The notes: generated from the sequence alone by a model not told the origin. Numbered from the stretch's first letter, positions 51,793 to 62,814 are shown. The stretch: DNA of 64,000 nucleotides from Sarcophilus harrisii (GCF_902635505.1 NC_045429.1:426215669-426279668); one strand, 5' to 3'. Translations and numbers: made by a program.

Positions 51793-54700
51793 CTAGAAGG
51801 AAGAAGGAAGTAATGAACTCTCTCCAATGATCACAAGGATGTGTTCAAACCAGGCTTGGCTGTCAGCAAAGGGAATAGTTTAGGGAGAAGTTAAGCATCA
51901 GAAAAATATAGATACAGGAAAACCTAGGAAAAGGAGGGTAGTGACAGTGATGAAAATCTGGGTGTGGTTTAGGTACTGCCCCTCTACTGGGTACAAACAG
52001 GACTAACTTCTTCTTTTCCGAACTAAAGAGGACAAAACATACAAATATGTGGTGGATTACTCCAATGAAATCAGGAGCACAAACTGGAATCAGCTCTCAG
52101 AAATAAAAAGAATAAGGAAAAGAGAAAAGGAATAAGAATGAGAAGAGAAACAAGAGGAATGAGACACAGACAAAAGAGATAGAGGAAGAAACACCCTTCC
52201 CCCCCACCAAACAGTACTAATTATTATTAAAACCCTGGTGTTCTGTTCACCCAAGAAAGATCATCAAGACAGTAACCACAAGTATAACTCTCAGAAAGAA
52301 GAGTTAAAAGCATTGTCTGGCCCCTCTGTCTTTCACCAAGACCTGATACCGGCCTACCCTAGAGATACTTTGAATAGATACTTTGTTTTCCCTCAATGAC
52401 CAAGTTCTTTTCTCTCCCTTCTTTTTCAGGAGGGGTAAAGGACTGAACAGGTTTAAGGTACATGGAGTTTTTAGAAAAGAGACTTAGAATAATGCTGCCT
52501 TTAGGGATTTGTAGAAATTTTATGTTTTTCTAAGAAAACCTCCTTTCCTTGCATGGTCCCAAATTGCAGTAGGAGAGTAAAAGATAGACCTTGGGAAGGA
52601 CTTCCCAGTGGATGATGAGGAGAAATATAGGAAGAAATTATGAAGACTAAATTGAGCTCACCAGCCTCAGAGTATATAAGCAGTTCCTAAAATAATATAG
52701 GAAATCTTTCTGGACTAATTGGAGGATAGGAATTACTTTCCTTCTAAGTCTATTTCACCAATATGTTCAACTCTTTAAAACCTTACCCTCTCCATATTCA
52801 TTTTTCCCTTGGTTGGATATAAAATATACCCTTGGTAGGGTCAGGGAATTCCATGATAAACCTGTTCAGCTCTATAGAGACATGAACCTTTGTCTGGAAT
52901 TTTAATTCTGTCTCTCTGTGGAGGTTGTGGACATATTTATTGGCATTTGTAGATGTATTCATAACTCATGGATGGTGAGTGATTATAGACTGGTTTAGGG
53001 TGTTGTGGCTTGACTTGGAATGGATTAGTTGACAGTCATTGGGTCAGAGTACTCCTTTTTACAGGGCCTATAAACTGATGTAGACATACCTTGCCTTCCA
53101 TCTTTTTTTTGGAGGACAGAGTAGAGAGAAGACCTAGGCCCTGAAGGTTCCCAAATTCATCTTCCTTTCTGTAATGACTTCCTTTGTGCAGAGGCACATG
53201 AAAAGTACATTACTATCATCTATTTGGCCTGAGATGATTGTTCCTGGAGCCAAAATCCAAGAACAAAATACCTCCTGGATGTTGGGGAGATTTCTTAATC
53301 AACATCAAGGTCCTGGTTGATATGATCCTATCTTCTCATAAGAGAAGGGGGCATTTTCTGGACAACATTGGCTTTAGGAATGTTTCTCTAATAACTTCAA
53401 GTCTGAGAATTCTGATACTCAGGATTTTACAGATAAAAGGGAAGTTATTGGGTAAGAGAGAAGGAAGAGCTTAAGAGAGAAGAGGATCATACACATGGTT
53501 CCTTGAACTGGAAGAGCAACAAGAGAATGAAACTGAGCAAAAGATCTCTTTATCCTCTACTATCATGAATTATTTAGATGGTACAGGTCCAGTGAGAAGG
53601 GGGTTTATACGTAGCAAAGCTTTTCCTTTCTAGGATAGTCTAAATCTTCAGGGCAATATTTTAAAACTTAATGCCTACATGAAGATGAAAAAGAAATTTA
53701 TCAGAATATTTGGAGTTTGCCTCCCTAACAACCTCAAATTCACTTCGCTTCTTAAAAAAAATTGAACCATAGGGTCTGGAGGACCACACAGACCTTTTGA
53801 GGAAGGTGGGACTCACTGGCAAGGGAAGGAGGAATCTTACTGACTGCTTAGAGACTGCTGTGAATACTTGTTTTTGTATTTTCTGAAGAGTAGAATAAAG
53901 TTTGTCCTGTACCTAATATACACTATTATCTTGAGTGCTTATACAGGATGTAGGGATTTTTTTACCCCAATGTTTGGAGACTAAGTTTGAGTTACAGTCT
54001 GAAATTTCCTAAAGACAACTCAGTGGGAATGATAGTAGACAAAGAGACATCCACTTGTGAACCCAGAACTTAAGAGGATGAGCTTTCGATTATACATGAC
54101 TGGATCAGTAAATAATTTACTTATTTAATGTATATTCTTATTTTATATTGGTCTTGCTATCTTTGTATTCTTAATGTCCATAACCATTTAATAAAGTAGC
54201 AACTTCCTTTTACACAGGTCCTCTAAGAGAGAAAGGAAATCTTCAGAGAAATCATACTTTCTGCATTTCCCTGTGCTAGCCCAGAATGCTCCCCATTTTG
54301 ACAGATAGATATTTGAGGATAGAAGTAACAGAAAGAACTGGAGATAGGGTATGGAAAATGAAAGTTCAAGTTAAGAGAATGGAAGGAATATGGTAGCAGT
54401 ATTCCAACTACCTATTCTCTGAACTTAAATATCTAATAGCTAATTGCATGTCATTTGTAGTTTGTTCATTTTAAGTTAGAATGCATGGGAAGTACTTTCA
54501 TTTCTTATTCCCTTCTCTCTTTCTCTGCCTTGTCTGTCAGTCTCTGTCTCTATCTCTGTCTTTCTGTCTGTCTCTCTGTTTCTCTCTGTACCATTCCCCC
54601 AGCCTTCTAGAGGAGACTTAAAGAAAACTCAGGAAGTTGATATGAAAATGATGGGTAAATGTGGAACAGTTTGGAAAGGCCTTCTACCTTTTGTAAGTAC

Positions 54701-55662
54701 CAAAATCTAGTTATAATTAATGGAGGGAAATGAAGCTAATTAGTAAATCCAGAAGCAGCTACTTTTTAAAAAGAATGGAAATGGAGCTGATAAGTGGTAC
54801 ATGGATATAGCACCAGATCTGGAGTCAGACCAAATCCAGCCTCAGATCCCTACAAGCTGTGTGATCCTGGGCAAGTCACGTAACCCCATTACCTCCAAAA
54901 AATAAAATGAAATAAAAAGAATGGGGTCCTATGAGGTTAGAAGGGACCAGATCAGGGACGAGGTGCCAGACAACAAGAGAACCTAAGTCTTAGTAACAAT
55001 GACCAGACTGGACAGAGATCCTGAAAGCTCACATTTCTTAAGGTATACAGAGTATCCTGCCCCTCTGCCTACCCTTGGTGTGATGGGCTTTAGGATTTCA
55101 TTTCATTTCACTGTAGCAGAGGTTATGCAAGAACATTCAGACCAAAATTGATCAATCCTCTCTTCTTCTTGGCCCCCCCAAATGCTTAACCATATTCTCT
55201 TCCTGAGGCTAGTGAGGATGAACTAAAGCCTCAGCCCCTTTTGAGTCATAAGGGGCATTAACAGGGAATTCTTAGGGAACAGCCAATTATGACGGAGAAA
55301 AAGGCAAAAGGAAAGAGAAACTTGTAGCTAATTCAAGGAGACCACAGGGAACATCCCTTTCTCGTAAGTCCCCCATTGTCCCAGATTCCGTTTCAGTCTC
55401 CCCAAACTCTCAAGTCATGGTTCAGAGTTTCTCCTCCAAATAACTCAAAACAGCATCGTGGTGTCCCATCCACTTCCTACACAAAGGAGCAAGATGCATT
55501 AAAGGAGAGAAAACGTAAGGACCAAAAACTTTTCTTACAAATCCCCCCCTCAAAAGACCTTTCAGAATGTAGGGAATAAAGCTTAGGAAGGTGGAGCCAT
55601 CTCTAAAAGCTACAGAGGAAAGAGAGGTCAGGGTAAGGGAAGTAATTACAAGAAAGTTTTAC
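51793..55662 (-). other. Region upstream of the MINDY1 ATG exon
   Basis: Probably a 5' UTR intron. It is AT-rich and largely unrecognised. A plus-strand AATAAA occurs near 53,893. A SINE lies at 54,785-54,910 and a (CTGT/CTCT)n tract at about 54,520-54,590. No coding exon is supported. Confidence 0.45.
54785..54910 (+). repeat. WSINE/MIR-like SINE
   Basis: TGGATATAGCACCAGATCTGG, AGTCAGACCAAATCCAGCCTC and CTGTGTGATCCTGGGCAAGTCA, then an A-rich AATAAAATGAAATAAAAAG tail. The middle has a small deletion. Confidence 0.75.
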
Positions 55663-56050
55663 CTTAAACCGGAGGAGTTGTCCAAGGGCTTGGTTCAGGA
55701 GTTTCCAGGGGACTCCCAGTGCAGGGAAGGATGCTCTCCTGCTCAGCTTCAGTCGCTTCTTACAGCTGTCAACACCTGGGCAGTCGTTTTCAGACCTGAT
55801 GGGGGTCCAGGCTGGGTCCCAGCAGTTTCGGGATTCACACCCCCCGCTGTTGGGCAGTGGGAGAGAGAGGGGGGTGGCCAGACACAGCTCAGCTCTCTCC
55901 TCTCAGCCCCATCCTGTCCGCCCTTGGCTTACGCAGACCCCTGTAGCCCTCGGGAGGGTATCCAGGTCCAGGCTGTGCTCTCCAGGCCCTGGCTAAAGCC
56001 TGGCTTTCCAGGGAGAAGTTTCTGTTTCTTCTTTTTTTCCTCCTCCTTTT
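55663..56050 (-). other. MINDY1: Possible MINDY1 non-coding first exon
   Basis: A minus-strand donor, TTTAAG|GTAAAA, at 55,662/55,663 ends a GC-richer stretch about 3.9 kb upstream of the ATG exon, whose acceptor (CTTCTAG at 51,793) requires an upstream exon. No CpG island is present, so promoter type and exon start are unclear. Confidence 0.35.
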
Positions 56051-56159
56051 TTTCTATTAAGAGAAATCATCAGTTAAAGCCAGATTTGTTGGGGCAGGGG
56101 GCAGACTGCTGAATTCCACCAGGTTTTCCTGAGGGCCATCTGCCGTGGTCAGCAGCTGG

Positions 56160-56385
56160 CGACAGGCAGGGAGAGGGAGAGGGAGAGGGAGAACGAGAAG
56201 GAAGCCGAGAAAAACAACAGAGCCTTTCTGTTCCCTCCCACTGCTGCTAGAGAGGATGGGGACTCTTGTGCCTCTCTGGTGAGAGCAGGGAAGAGCAAGA
56301 ACATGGGAGGAGGGGGAGGAGGAGCAGGGGAGGGAGGGAGGGGACTAGGGCTGCCCACCCAGAACAACCGGGGGGGGGGGGGGGG
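56160..56385. repeat. GGGAGA repeat and G16 run
   Basis: A (GGGAGA)n tract at about 56,167-56,190, further G/A-rich sequence, and an unbroken run of 16 G at 56,370-56,385. The plus strand can form G-quadruplexes. It lies upstream of the possible MINDY1 first exon. Confidence 0.85.
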
Positions 56386-57150
56386 CTTCTGTGCGTTACT
56401 TGCAATTGACTAATTTAGTGCCAATATGGATGTTGTCTGTTTTTGACCCCTATCAGCCCTTGTTCTTTCCCCAAACCTTGCTGTGTCATTTTTGAGCCTT
56501 AGATGAGCTGATAGAGTTCTATTTAGACAACCTTACACCCAGTGGTAACTGAGAAGGCAGCACAGTCAGTTCAAGACTTTCCAATTCTTTGGCCATTTCC
56601 CCACTACTATCATCCCCATTAATTACCAACTTAGGGAGCATCAAAATAGAAGTAGGGGGTTGAGAAAATAAAATAAAAAGGAAAAGTAACTGAAAATGTT
56701 TGAAGGACAGTATGTTAACTTTGCCTCAGACATTGGGATATTGGGATAAGGAGGGTGGGATGAAGGTAAAGGGAACCCCTGAGAAGTGACAAAGAGGTAG
56801 GAATTCCATTTCTAAATTCTGATTGATCAAGTGTTAAGTGACTCTACAAGCAGACATTGTACTGGGTTCTAGGGAAACAAAGTATTCAAGAGAAGTCTCG
56901 AAAAGGGGATGCATTAAGTCGGGAGTAGATGGAAATTCTGCCTCTTAGAAGGACAAATGATGAGTTCTGATGGCAAGAAATCCATAATATTATATAAGAT
57001 TGAGAGCTAGAATGTTTCAGATATCTCAGACTCAATATTTCTAAAATAAGACCCATTATTCCCATTTTCAGAATTGAAAATGTTTGCTTTCAAGGTCACA
57101 TGAATACAGTTAAGTATTAGCAATAGAAAGTATCAATCCATCTAAAATAA
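56386..57150. other. Intergenic DNA between MINDY1 and the LTR region
   Basis: AT-rich and mostly unique. I see no gene, RNA or named repeat. Confidence 0.45.
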
Positions 57151-57197
57151 GCTTTTTCAAGAACCTATATGTGCTAGACACTGCTAAATACTGGGGA

Positions 57198-57643
57198 TGA
57201 TGAGGACAATACAGCCTCCTCCAGAAGAGCATCTGCATTCCCTGGGAAAGACTCTCTTCCTATACATTATGCACCTTTTGGATGCAAAACCTACATTTCC
57301 TGGGAAAGACTCTCTTCCCATACATTATGCACCTTTTGGATGCAAAATCTACATTCCCAGGGAAAGACTCTTTTCCCACACCCTCTCTCAAGTATGTTCC
57401 TTTCGGATGCAAAACCCAAATTGTTTTGTTTCTGTATATAAGTAAGCCCTGAGAAAATGTCTCTTTGCAATTCTTTGACATTGCCCACTAAGAGAACATC
57501 TTAGTGTCTTTCTCTCTTTAATAAAGTGCCTTTTCTTATCACAGCCTTTTGTGTTGCGTTTCTCTCTGCGAACCCGCCCTAACTTGGTGTTTTGGAAAAC
57601 TAGGAGGCCTACCCATATTCCTGCCACAATCCATACCTCATCA
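57198..57643 (+). mobile_element. Solo LTR of an endogenous retrovirus (class I-like)
   Basis: A 446-base fossil LTR that starts TG and ends CA, with an 8-base terminal inverted repeat (TGATGAGG...CCTCATCA). It is flanked by the 4-base target duplication GGGA (57,194-57,197 and 57,644-57,647). It has a TATA box at 57,435-57,442 and AATAAA at 57,520-57,525, placing U3, R and U5 in order. U3 holds about three tandem units of roughly 60 bases. No internal viral sequence adjoins, so it is a solo LTR. A 4-base duplication suits gammaretrovirus-like families. The clean ends suggest moderate age; one LTR alone cannot be dated. Confidence 0.85.
57236..57420. repeat. About 60-base tandem repeat inside the LTR U3
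   Basis: Three units, each with GGGAAAGACTCT, CATTATGCACC (altered in the third) and TTTGGATGCAAAA. Tandem U3 repeats are typical of retroviral enhancers. Confidence 0.88.
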
Positions 57644-58699
57644 GGGATACAACTAAAACAAACAATTCTTATTCTCCAGGAATTTACATTCTGCTGAGAG
57701 AAACAATTACACACTGAAGTGTACATGAGATAAATATAAAAATAAATACAATATTATTAAATATAAAGTAGCTTGAAAGGGAGGGCCCTGGCAGTTGAGA
57801 TCCAGAAATGCTAAGTGTACCAGCTGGAGCTTGAATATATCTTAAGAGTGATTCTGAAGCAGAGGTGAGACGGAAGTGCATTTGGGGCCTGTGGAGTAGC
57901 CAATACAAAGGTGGAGATACGAGAGATGGAATGGGAGTAAAGAACAGAGAGAAGGTGAGTTTGGCTGGATCAGTGTGGGAAAGGGAGAAATGTTCAAGGA
58001 AACTAGAAAAGATAGGTTGAGAGAACATTGTACAAGGCTTTAATAACCTTGTTTATATTAAATCCTGGAGTCACGAGGGAACTATTAGATTTAATGTTTA
58101 ATAGAGAATGACATGGTGAAATCTGTTGAAAGAAAATCACTTTGGCAGTTGTATAGAGGTTGGACCAGAATAGGGAAAAACATAAGCACAGACCTATCAA
58201 TCGGGAGTCTTTTGCACAACCTATGCAAGAAGTAATAAGGGCCTAAACCTAGCTGGTGGCGATAGAATTAGGAGTCCAAAGTGAGAAAGGATGTAGAAGC
58301 AGACATACAAAATTTGGCAGCTCTTTAGATGTGCAAAGTAAAAGAAAGGAAGTGAAGAAAATTTAAAGGTTCTAGGAATCTGGAAGAAATTAGGGAAGTC
58401 TAGTTTTGGAGGAAAAGATAATAGTTTCTGTTCTGCATACATTAAATTTAAGATATCTCTGGATCTGCATGTGTTTTGAGAATAAAAACACATTTAAATG
58501 AAATGAAAAAAAGATATCTCAGGGACATTAAGTTTGAAAGGCCTAGTTGGCTCCTGCTGATGCTCAGGGGAAAGACTCAAGTTGTTAATACAGATCTGAG
58601 AGTCATCTGCAAAAAGATGATAGTTAAACACGGGAACTGATATAGTTCCTGAGCAAATATATGCAAAGAAAACAGAAGACCCAGGATATAACCATTTTC

Positions 58700-59115
58700 A
58701 CTAGCAGTTAGGGAGTATAATAGGTATAATGAGGCACAAAGGAGTCTGAGAAGAAATGGTCAGAGGTAGGAGGAAAATCAAGAGACAGAATAGACTTCTT
58801 AGCAGACACGGATGATAATTAAGGAATCAGTAACATCTTCTATTTCATTCTGCCAGGAAGTTGAACCATAGATGTCAAAACATAAAGCAGTTTGCAGAAC
58901 TACTAATCAGTCATTTCACATTTAATTTATCTTCACACTCTCCCTCAAAGCCCCTTTTTTTTGGTTAAGTCAGGAGTTAAATTCCTTCCCCTGATGATGA
59001 TACCTTCTCTGATGCAGATACTCCTCCTGCCAAAGGGGAGGGGAGGGGGTCCATCGGATGAACCCAGGACCTCTCAAACTCACAAAATCACTTGACCCTG
59101 AACAAATCAATTAAT
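58700..59115. other. Intergenic DNA after the ancient repeat
   Basis: Nothing recognisable apart from a short GGGGAGGGGAGGGGG tract near 59,035. Confidence 0.45.
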
Positions 59116-59119
59116 CTGC

Positions 59120-59370
59120 TGCTGTTCTTGAGTGCTGCCCAACTCTTCCTGACCCTATTTTGGGTTTTCTTGGCAAAGATAGCAAAGTGGTTTGCCATTT
59201 CCTTCCCTAGTTTATTTGACAGATGAGGAATCCAAGCAAATCAGGTTAAATGACTTGTTCAGTGTCACACAGATCTGGTCTGAGTCCACATTTGACTTAA
59301 TGACGATGAATTTTCCTCGTTCCAAGCCCAGCGCTTTATCAGCTTTGCCACCAAGCTGCCTTCACCTTCA
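59120..59370 (-). repeat. MAR1-like SINE related to BovB-RTE
   Basis: CCCAACTCTTCCTGACCCTATTTTGGGTTTTCTTGGCAAAGAT and GTGGTTTGCCATTTCCTTC match the 'gactcttcgtgaccccatttggggttttcttggcaaagat' phrase that marsupial RTE-SINEs share with ruminant BovB-derived SINEs. A reversed MIR-like SINE body follows, ending GCTTTGCCACCAAGCTGCC. Confidence 0.8.
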
Positions 59371-59510
59371 GTTCTCTCATCAGTAAAAGCCAGATAATAC
59401 TAGCATTTACCTCAAAGGTCATTGTGAGGATCAAACAAAGTGACTGAAATGCGTGAAGCGCTTTGCAAACCTTAAAGCACCATAAAAATGCTAGCTATGT
59501 GGTGTCGCCT
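59370..59510 (+). repeat. MIR/THER1-like SINE end
   Basis: CAGTTCTCTCATCAGTAAAAGCC, CAAAGGTCATTGTGAGGATCAAA and GCGCTTTGCAAACCTTAAAGCACC are the 3' part of a THER1/MIR-type SINE, as at 3,340-3,420. Confidence 0.65.
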
Positions 59511-59871
59511 ATGAGGAAGGAACCTCGGAGCAGGATGGCTGGGGAGGGGTCCTTAAGCCCCCTCCCCTGGTTTCTCTGGCTTCAAGGCTCAGCTAGTCCC
59601 GCCTTGTGCCAGAAGCCTTTCCTAACCCCCTCAATGCTGGTGGAGTGCGTTTCCCCTACATCGGATGAGCAGGATACATTTCTGCATATACCGTATCTCG
59701 TTGGAACCGAACTGTTCGGTGATTGTCTCCCTCATGGGATTGTGAACTCAAAGGGAGCAGGGGCTGTCTTTTGCCTTTCTTTGTATCCCAACCGGCGGTC
59801 ATTAATTAATTGCTAATTGCCTGACAACCGGTGGCTATCAATTCCCCACTCTGAAGACGCTCAGGCGTGCT

Positions 59872-60606
59872 GTTTGGGGTTTTTTGGGGTTGAGGAGGGG
59901 ATGAGGTTGGGTTTTGTTTTTGGGGGTTGGAGGAGGGACAGAAGTTTTTTTTGGTTTTTGGGGTTGAGGGAGGGATCAGAAGTTGGTTTTTGTTTTTGGG
60001 GGCTGGAGGGAGGGATAGAGTTGGTTTTTGTTTTTGGGGGTTGGAGGAGGTGACAGAGTTGGTTTTTGTTTTTGGGGGCTGGAGGAGGTGGAAGTTGTTT
60101 TTTGTTTTTGGGGGTTGGAGGAGGTGGATGTTGGTTTTTGTTTTTGGGGGTTGGAGGGAGGGATGAAGTTGTTTTTTGGTTTTTGGGGAGTTGGAGGAGG
60201 GGACAGTTGTTTTTTGTTTTGGGGTTGGAGGGAGGGGACAAGTTGATTTTTGGTTTTTGGGGTGGAGGGGAGGGGACAGTTGTTTTTTGTTTTTGGGGGT
60301 TGAGGGAGGGGACAAGTTGTTTTTTGGTTTTTTGGGGGGGGTTGGAGGGGAGGGGGACAAGTTGGTTTTTTGTTTTTTGGGGGGGGTTGGAGGGGAGGGG
60401 GACAGAAGTTGTTTTTTTGGTTTTTTGGGGGGGGTTGGAGGGGAGGGGGACAAGTTGGTTTTTTGTTTTTTGGGGGGGGTTGGAGGGGAGGGGGACAGAA
60501 GTTGTTTTTTTGGTTTTTTGGGGGGGGTTGGAGGGGAGGGGGACAAGTTGGTTTTTTGTTTTTTTGGGGGGGTTGGAGGGGAGGGGGACAGATTGGGTTT
60601 GTTTTG
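59872..60606. repeat. G/T-rich minisatellite, about 18 units
   Basis: Units of 36-50 bases, each with GTTGGTTTTT or GTTGTTTTTT, then GTTTTTGGGGG, then GGAGG(GG)AGGG(GG)ACA. Units from 60,319 on are longer and alternate between two types, ACAAGTTGG and ACAGAAGTTG, so the period is about 92 bases there. The plus strand is G- and T-only over long runs, so long open frames exist on both strands. It is 0.7-1.5 kb upstream of the PRUNE1 start. Confidence 0.93.
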
Positions 60607-60960
60607 GGTTTTTTAAGGCCACCTGGAGGGCAGAAGAAATCAGACTGGAAGCCGTCTCTTTTGCATCAATGCGGCACTTCCACGTTTTAACAATTCGAGC
60701 GGTCAAAGTGCTCCGGGACTTTTTTGAGGGGGAGGGCATTTTGTTCTCTCGGGTAAGGACCCCGCCCTGGGAAACCCAGGGACGGTGCTCGCTGTAGGCT
60801 GTGTGAAGCACAAGGCGGCTGTTTCAGGTACTTCGTGAATCAAAACTACTGGGCAGAAAAGGACAGAAGCCAAAGTTTGGGTACTTGGGGCATTCACAAA
60901 CAGCCACTAAGACTCCCTGCGGAAAGGAACCCATCTACTCCCAAGCCGTCAACGTTTGCT
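60607..60960. other. Unique DNA between the minisatellite and PRUNE1 promoter
   Basis: Moderately GC-rich unique sequence. No exon is supported; it may be distal promoter. Confidence 0.45.
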
Positions 60961-60972
60961 CAGAACCAGGAG

Positions 60973-60993
60973 ACTACAATTCCCAGCAAGCCT
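60973..60993 (+). promoter_or_regulatory. ZNF143/Staf-type motif
   Basis: ACTACAATTCCCAGCAAGCC is a close match to the ZNF143 (SBS) consensus ACTACAATTCCCAGAATGC found in many mammalian CpG-island promoters. It stands about 370 bases before the PRUNE1 ATG. Confidence 0.75.
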
Positions 60994-61339
60994 TGCGCCG
61001 CCCCGGGCGCGCCCCTATCTCCGGAAACCCGCTGCATGGGCGGGCCCGAGGAAGAGGCGGCTCGGGACGTGGCGAGGAGCGAGAGTTTCTCCACCTTGGG
61101 AAGGGCGGGATGACGCCGGGCGACGTGAGCGGCCGGATGACGTGCCCCCTCTTCGGGCATGGGGCGGAGTCGGTGCGCGATGCGTGTGAGCCCCGCCTCC
61201 CCCCCCCGCCCCCCAGCGCCTCCCGCTGCCCGCCTGTGGCCTCCGGGCTCGGGGCGGGGCGCGTCGTGGGGAGCTGGGGAGACGGCTGTGCCGGGCCGGG
61301 GAGGAGGCTGTGCGGCGCGGCGCCCGCCCTAGCTCGGCC

Positions 61340-61378
61340 ATGGAGCGCTTCTTGCTGGGCTGCCGGGCCGCCGTTCAG
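61340..61378 (+). CDS. PRUNE1: PRUNE1, exopolyphosphatase-family DHH phosphoesterase (first coding exon only)
   Basis: The exon encodes MERFLLGCRAAVQ and ends at CAG|GTAACG. It matches the human N-terminus MEDYLQGCRAALQ, the start context is GCCATGG, and the gene lies where PRUNE1 is expected after MINDY1. PRUNE1 is a DHH-family phosphoesterase acting on short-chain polyphosphate and cyclic nucleotides, needed in brain development. The DHH catalytic motifs are encoded by later exons, outside the window. I looked for the next exon (human ESRPLHVVLGNEAC) up to 64,000 and did not find it, so intron 1 is longer than 2.6 kb. Confidence 0.9.
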
Positions 61379-62379
61379 GTAACGGGGCCGGGGCCCTTGG
61401 CGTGAGGGCGGGGCGGTGAGGAGGGGGAGTGCCGCCGCCTGCCGCAGGGGCCCGGAGGCGGGCGCGATGGTCCTCAGCCCCGCCGCTCTTGGGCTCGCCG
61501 TCACGGGCGCCCCTCCCTCCGGGGCCGGCCCGCGGCTCTGGAGGGGCTCCCCCGGGCCGGTTGGCCCTGGCGCGGCGCCGCCGTGGGGCCGGCGCGTGCC
61601 TGGCGGCGGGCCGGGGCTGGTTCCTTGACGGAGCGGGGGCGCGCGCTGCTGAGAAGCTGCTCGGGGCTAAGCATTCCCTCGTCCCCCCGCAGCGCTCTCC
61701 CCGCGCTGCGCGTGGGCCCCTGCCCCCGTGTGTTCGGCCCGGGCTGCGGCGGCCGCCCCCGAGTGCATGTGCGCGTCCCGCTCCTGGGCCCGCGGGAGCT
61801 CTCCGGTCCCGGGCTCGCTCCGAGAGTGGCGGGAGGGGTTCCCACGAGGGGCACGAATGACAGACGTAGCCCGTGCTTGCCGAGGGCTGGACCCGGAGTT
61901 AAAGGTTGGGGGTTAAATCGCGGTCCAGACGTCGCCTGCGGTCTGGCAGCTGGGGCGGGGGGGGGCTTAATGCAGGCTTTCCTGCGGGTGGGAAGTTAGC
62001 CAGGGTCGCAGCGCACTGCATTTCTGGGGCAGATTACACCTACAGCAGTCGAGGAGTTGGATAGCTTTTCCTCACTAACCTCCTGATTCGTGATGAATGT
62101 GGGAACGTGTGCACAGGGAAGAATTGCACATGCTGAACCTGTCGTGGATTATTTGCTGTCCAAGGGAGGGAGAAACAATTCGGGACAAGGTTTTGGCGAG
62201 GATGGATGTTGGAAACTTGGCACATGTTTTAGAAACGAAGATCTCCTGATTTCATAACTTCCTTATATTAGACGAAACTCAAACAAATATTAACATGTCC
62301 TCTATTCGTAGATGATAGATGATAGCGTCTTGCAATAGCCACGAGAGGTGCCTTTTGTAGGTTCAACCATTTATCCTTT

Positions 62380-62810
62380 TTTGAAATAAATTTTATTGCC
62401 ATCTTTTTGCTTATTGCCACACCGGAATTTCTAGCATCCCTCTTCCACCCTTTCCCAGTTATTCCATATAGGAATTATTGTTACAAAGAAAAAAAGAGAG
62501 AAAAAACCCAGCAAAACCAATCAATACATTGGAAAAGTCTGAAGATCTATGCAATATTCTATACCTGTGGCCTTCTACTTGTGCAGAGGAATAGTATGGG
62601 AGGGAGTCTTTTCTTTGGTGCCATCCTTATGCTTTGTAATTTTGCAAAATTTACTTTTGATCATTTTGTGATGATTCTTTCATGTACATGTTTTCTTGAC
62701 CCTGCTTGCTTTACTCTGCATCAGGTCCTATAAAACTTTTCAGGCTCTTCTCTGTAGTCGTCATAGTCTTTTTTTGCTTACAGCTTAGTAATATCCCATT
62801 ACATTCTTTT
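62380..62810 (-). mobile_element. L1-like LINE fragment, minus orientation
   Basis: TTTGCTTATTGCCACACC ... CTTGACCCTGCTTGCTTTACTCTGCATCAGGTC ... TTAGTAATATCCCATTACATTC resembles the reversed ORF2 3' region seen in the ANXA9 intron (CTTTACTTTGCATCAG at 38,590). It is partial. Confidence 0.55.
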
Positions 62811-62814
62811 TGTT

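Larger units (their letters stand above)
57150..58700 (+). repeat. Ancient interspersed mammalian repeat, split by a solo LTR
   Basis: Starts near GTGCTAGACACTGCTAAATACTGGGGA, resumes after the LTR with ATACAACTAAAACAAAC, and runs through phrases such as AATCACTTTGGCAGTTG and GAATTAGGAGTCCAAAG. It is a repeat I recognise as common across mammals but cannot name. 57,198-57,647 (LTR plus one target copy) interrupts it. Confidence 0.55.
60961..61900 (+). promoter_or_regulatory. PRUNE1: CpG island promoter of PRUNE1
   Basis: About 0.9 kb of CpG-dense DNA around the PRUNE1 first exon. It holds several GC boxes (near 61,250 and 61,406), ATF/CREB-like TGACGTG at 61,138-61,144 and an ETS-like CCGGAAA near 61,021. 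TSS is not visible, but is probably between 61,000 and 61,300. Confidence 0.85.

Noticed and set aside
52400-53940. Possible LTR element or gene 3' end (AATAAA near 53,893)
   Set aside because: No matching terminal repeats, target duplication or coding similarity could be found, so no feature is claimed.
55591-56112. 173-codon plus-strand frame near MINDY1
   Set aside because: No known similarity. It overlaps the proposed MINDY1 5' exon on the other strand and ends in a simple TTC tract.
59861-60811. 316-codon Pro/Lys-rich frame as a real gene
   Set aside because: It is the C-rich strand of a minisatellite with stop-free units. There is no conserved domain and no sign of splice sites. Kept only as a low-interest finding.
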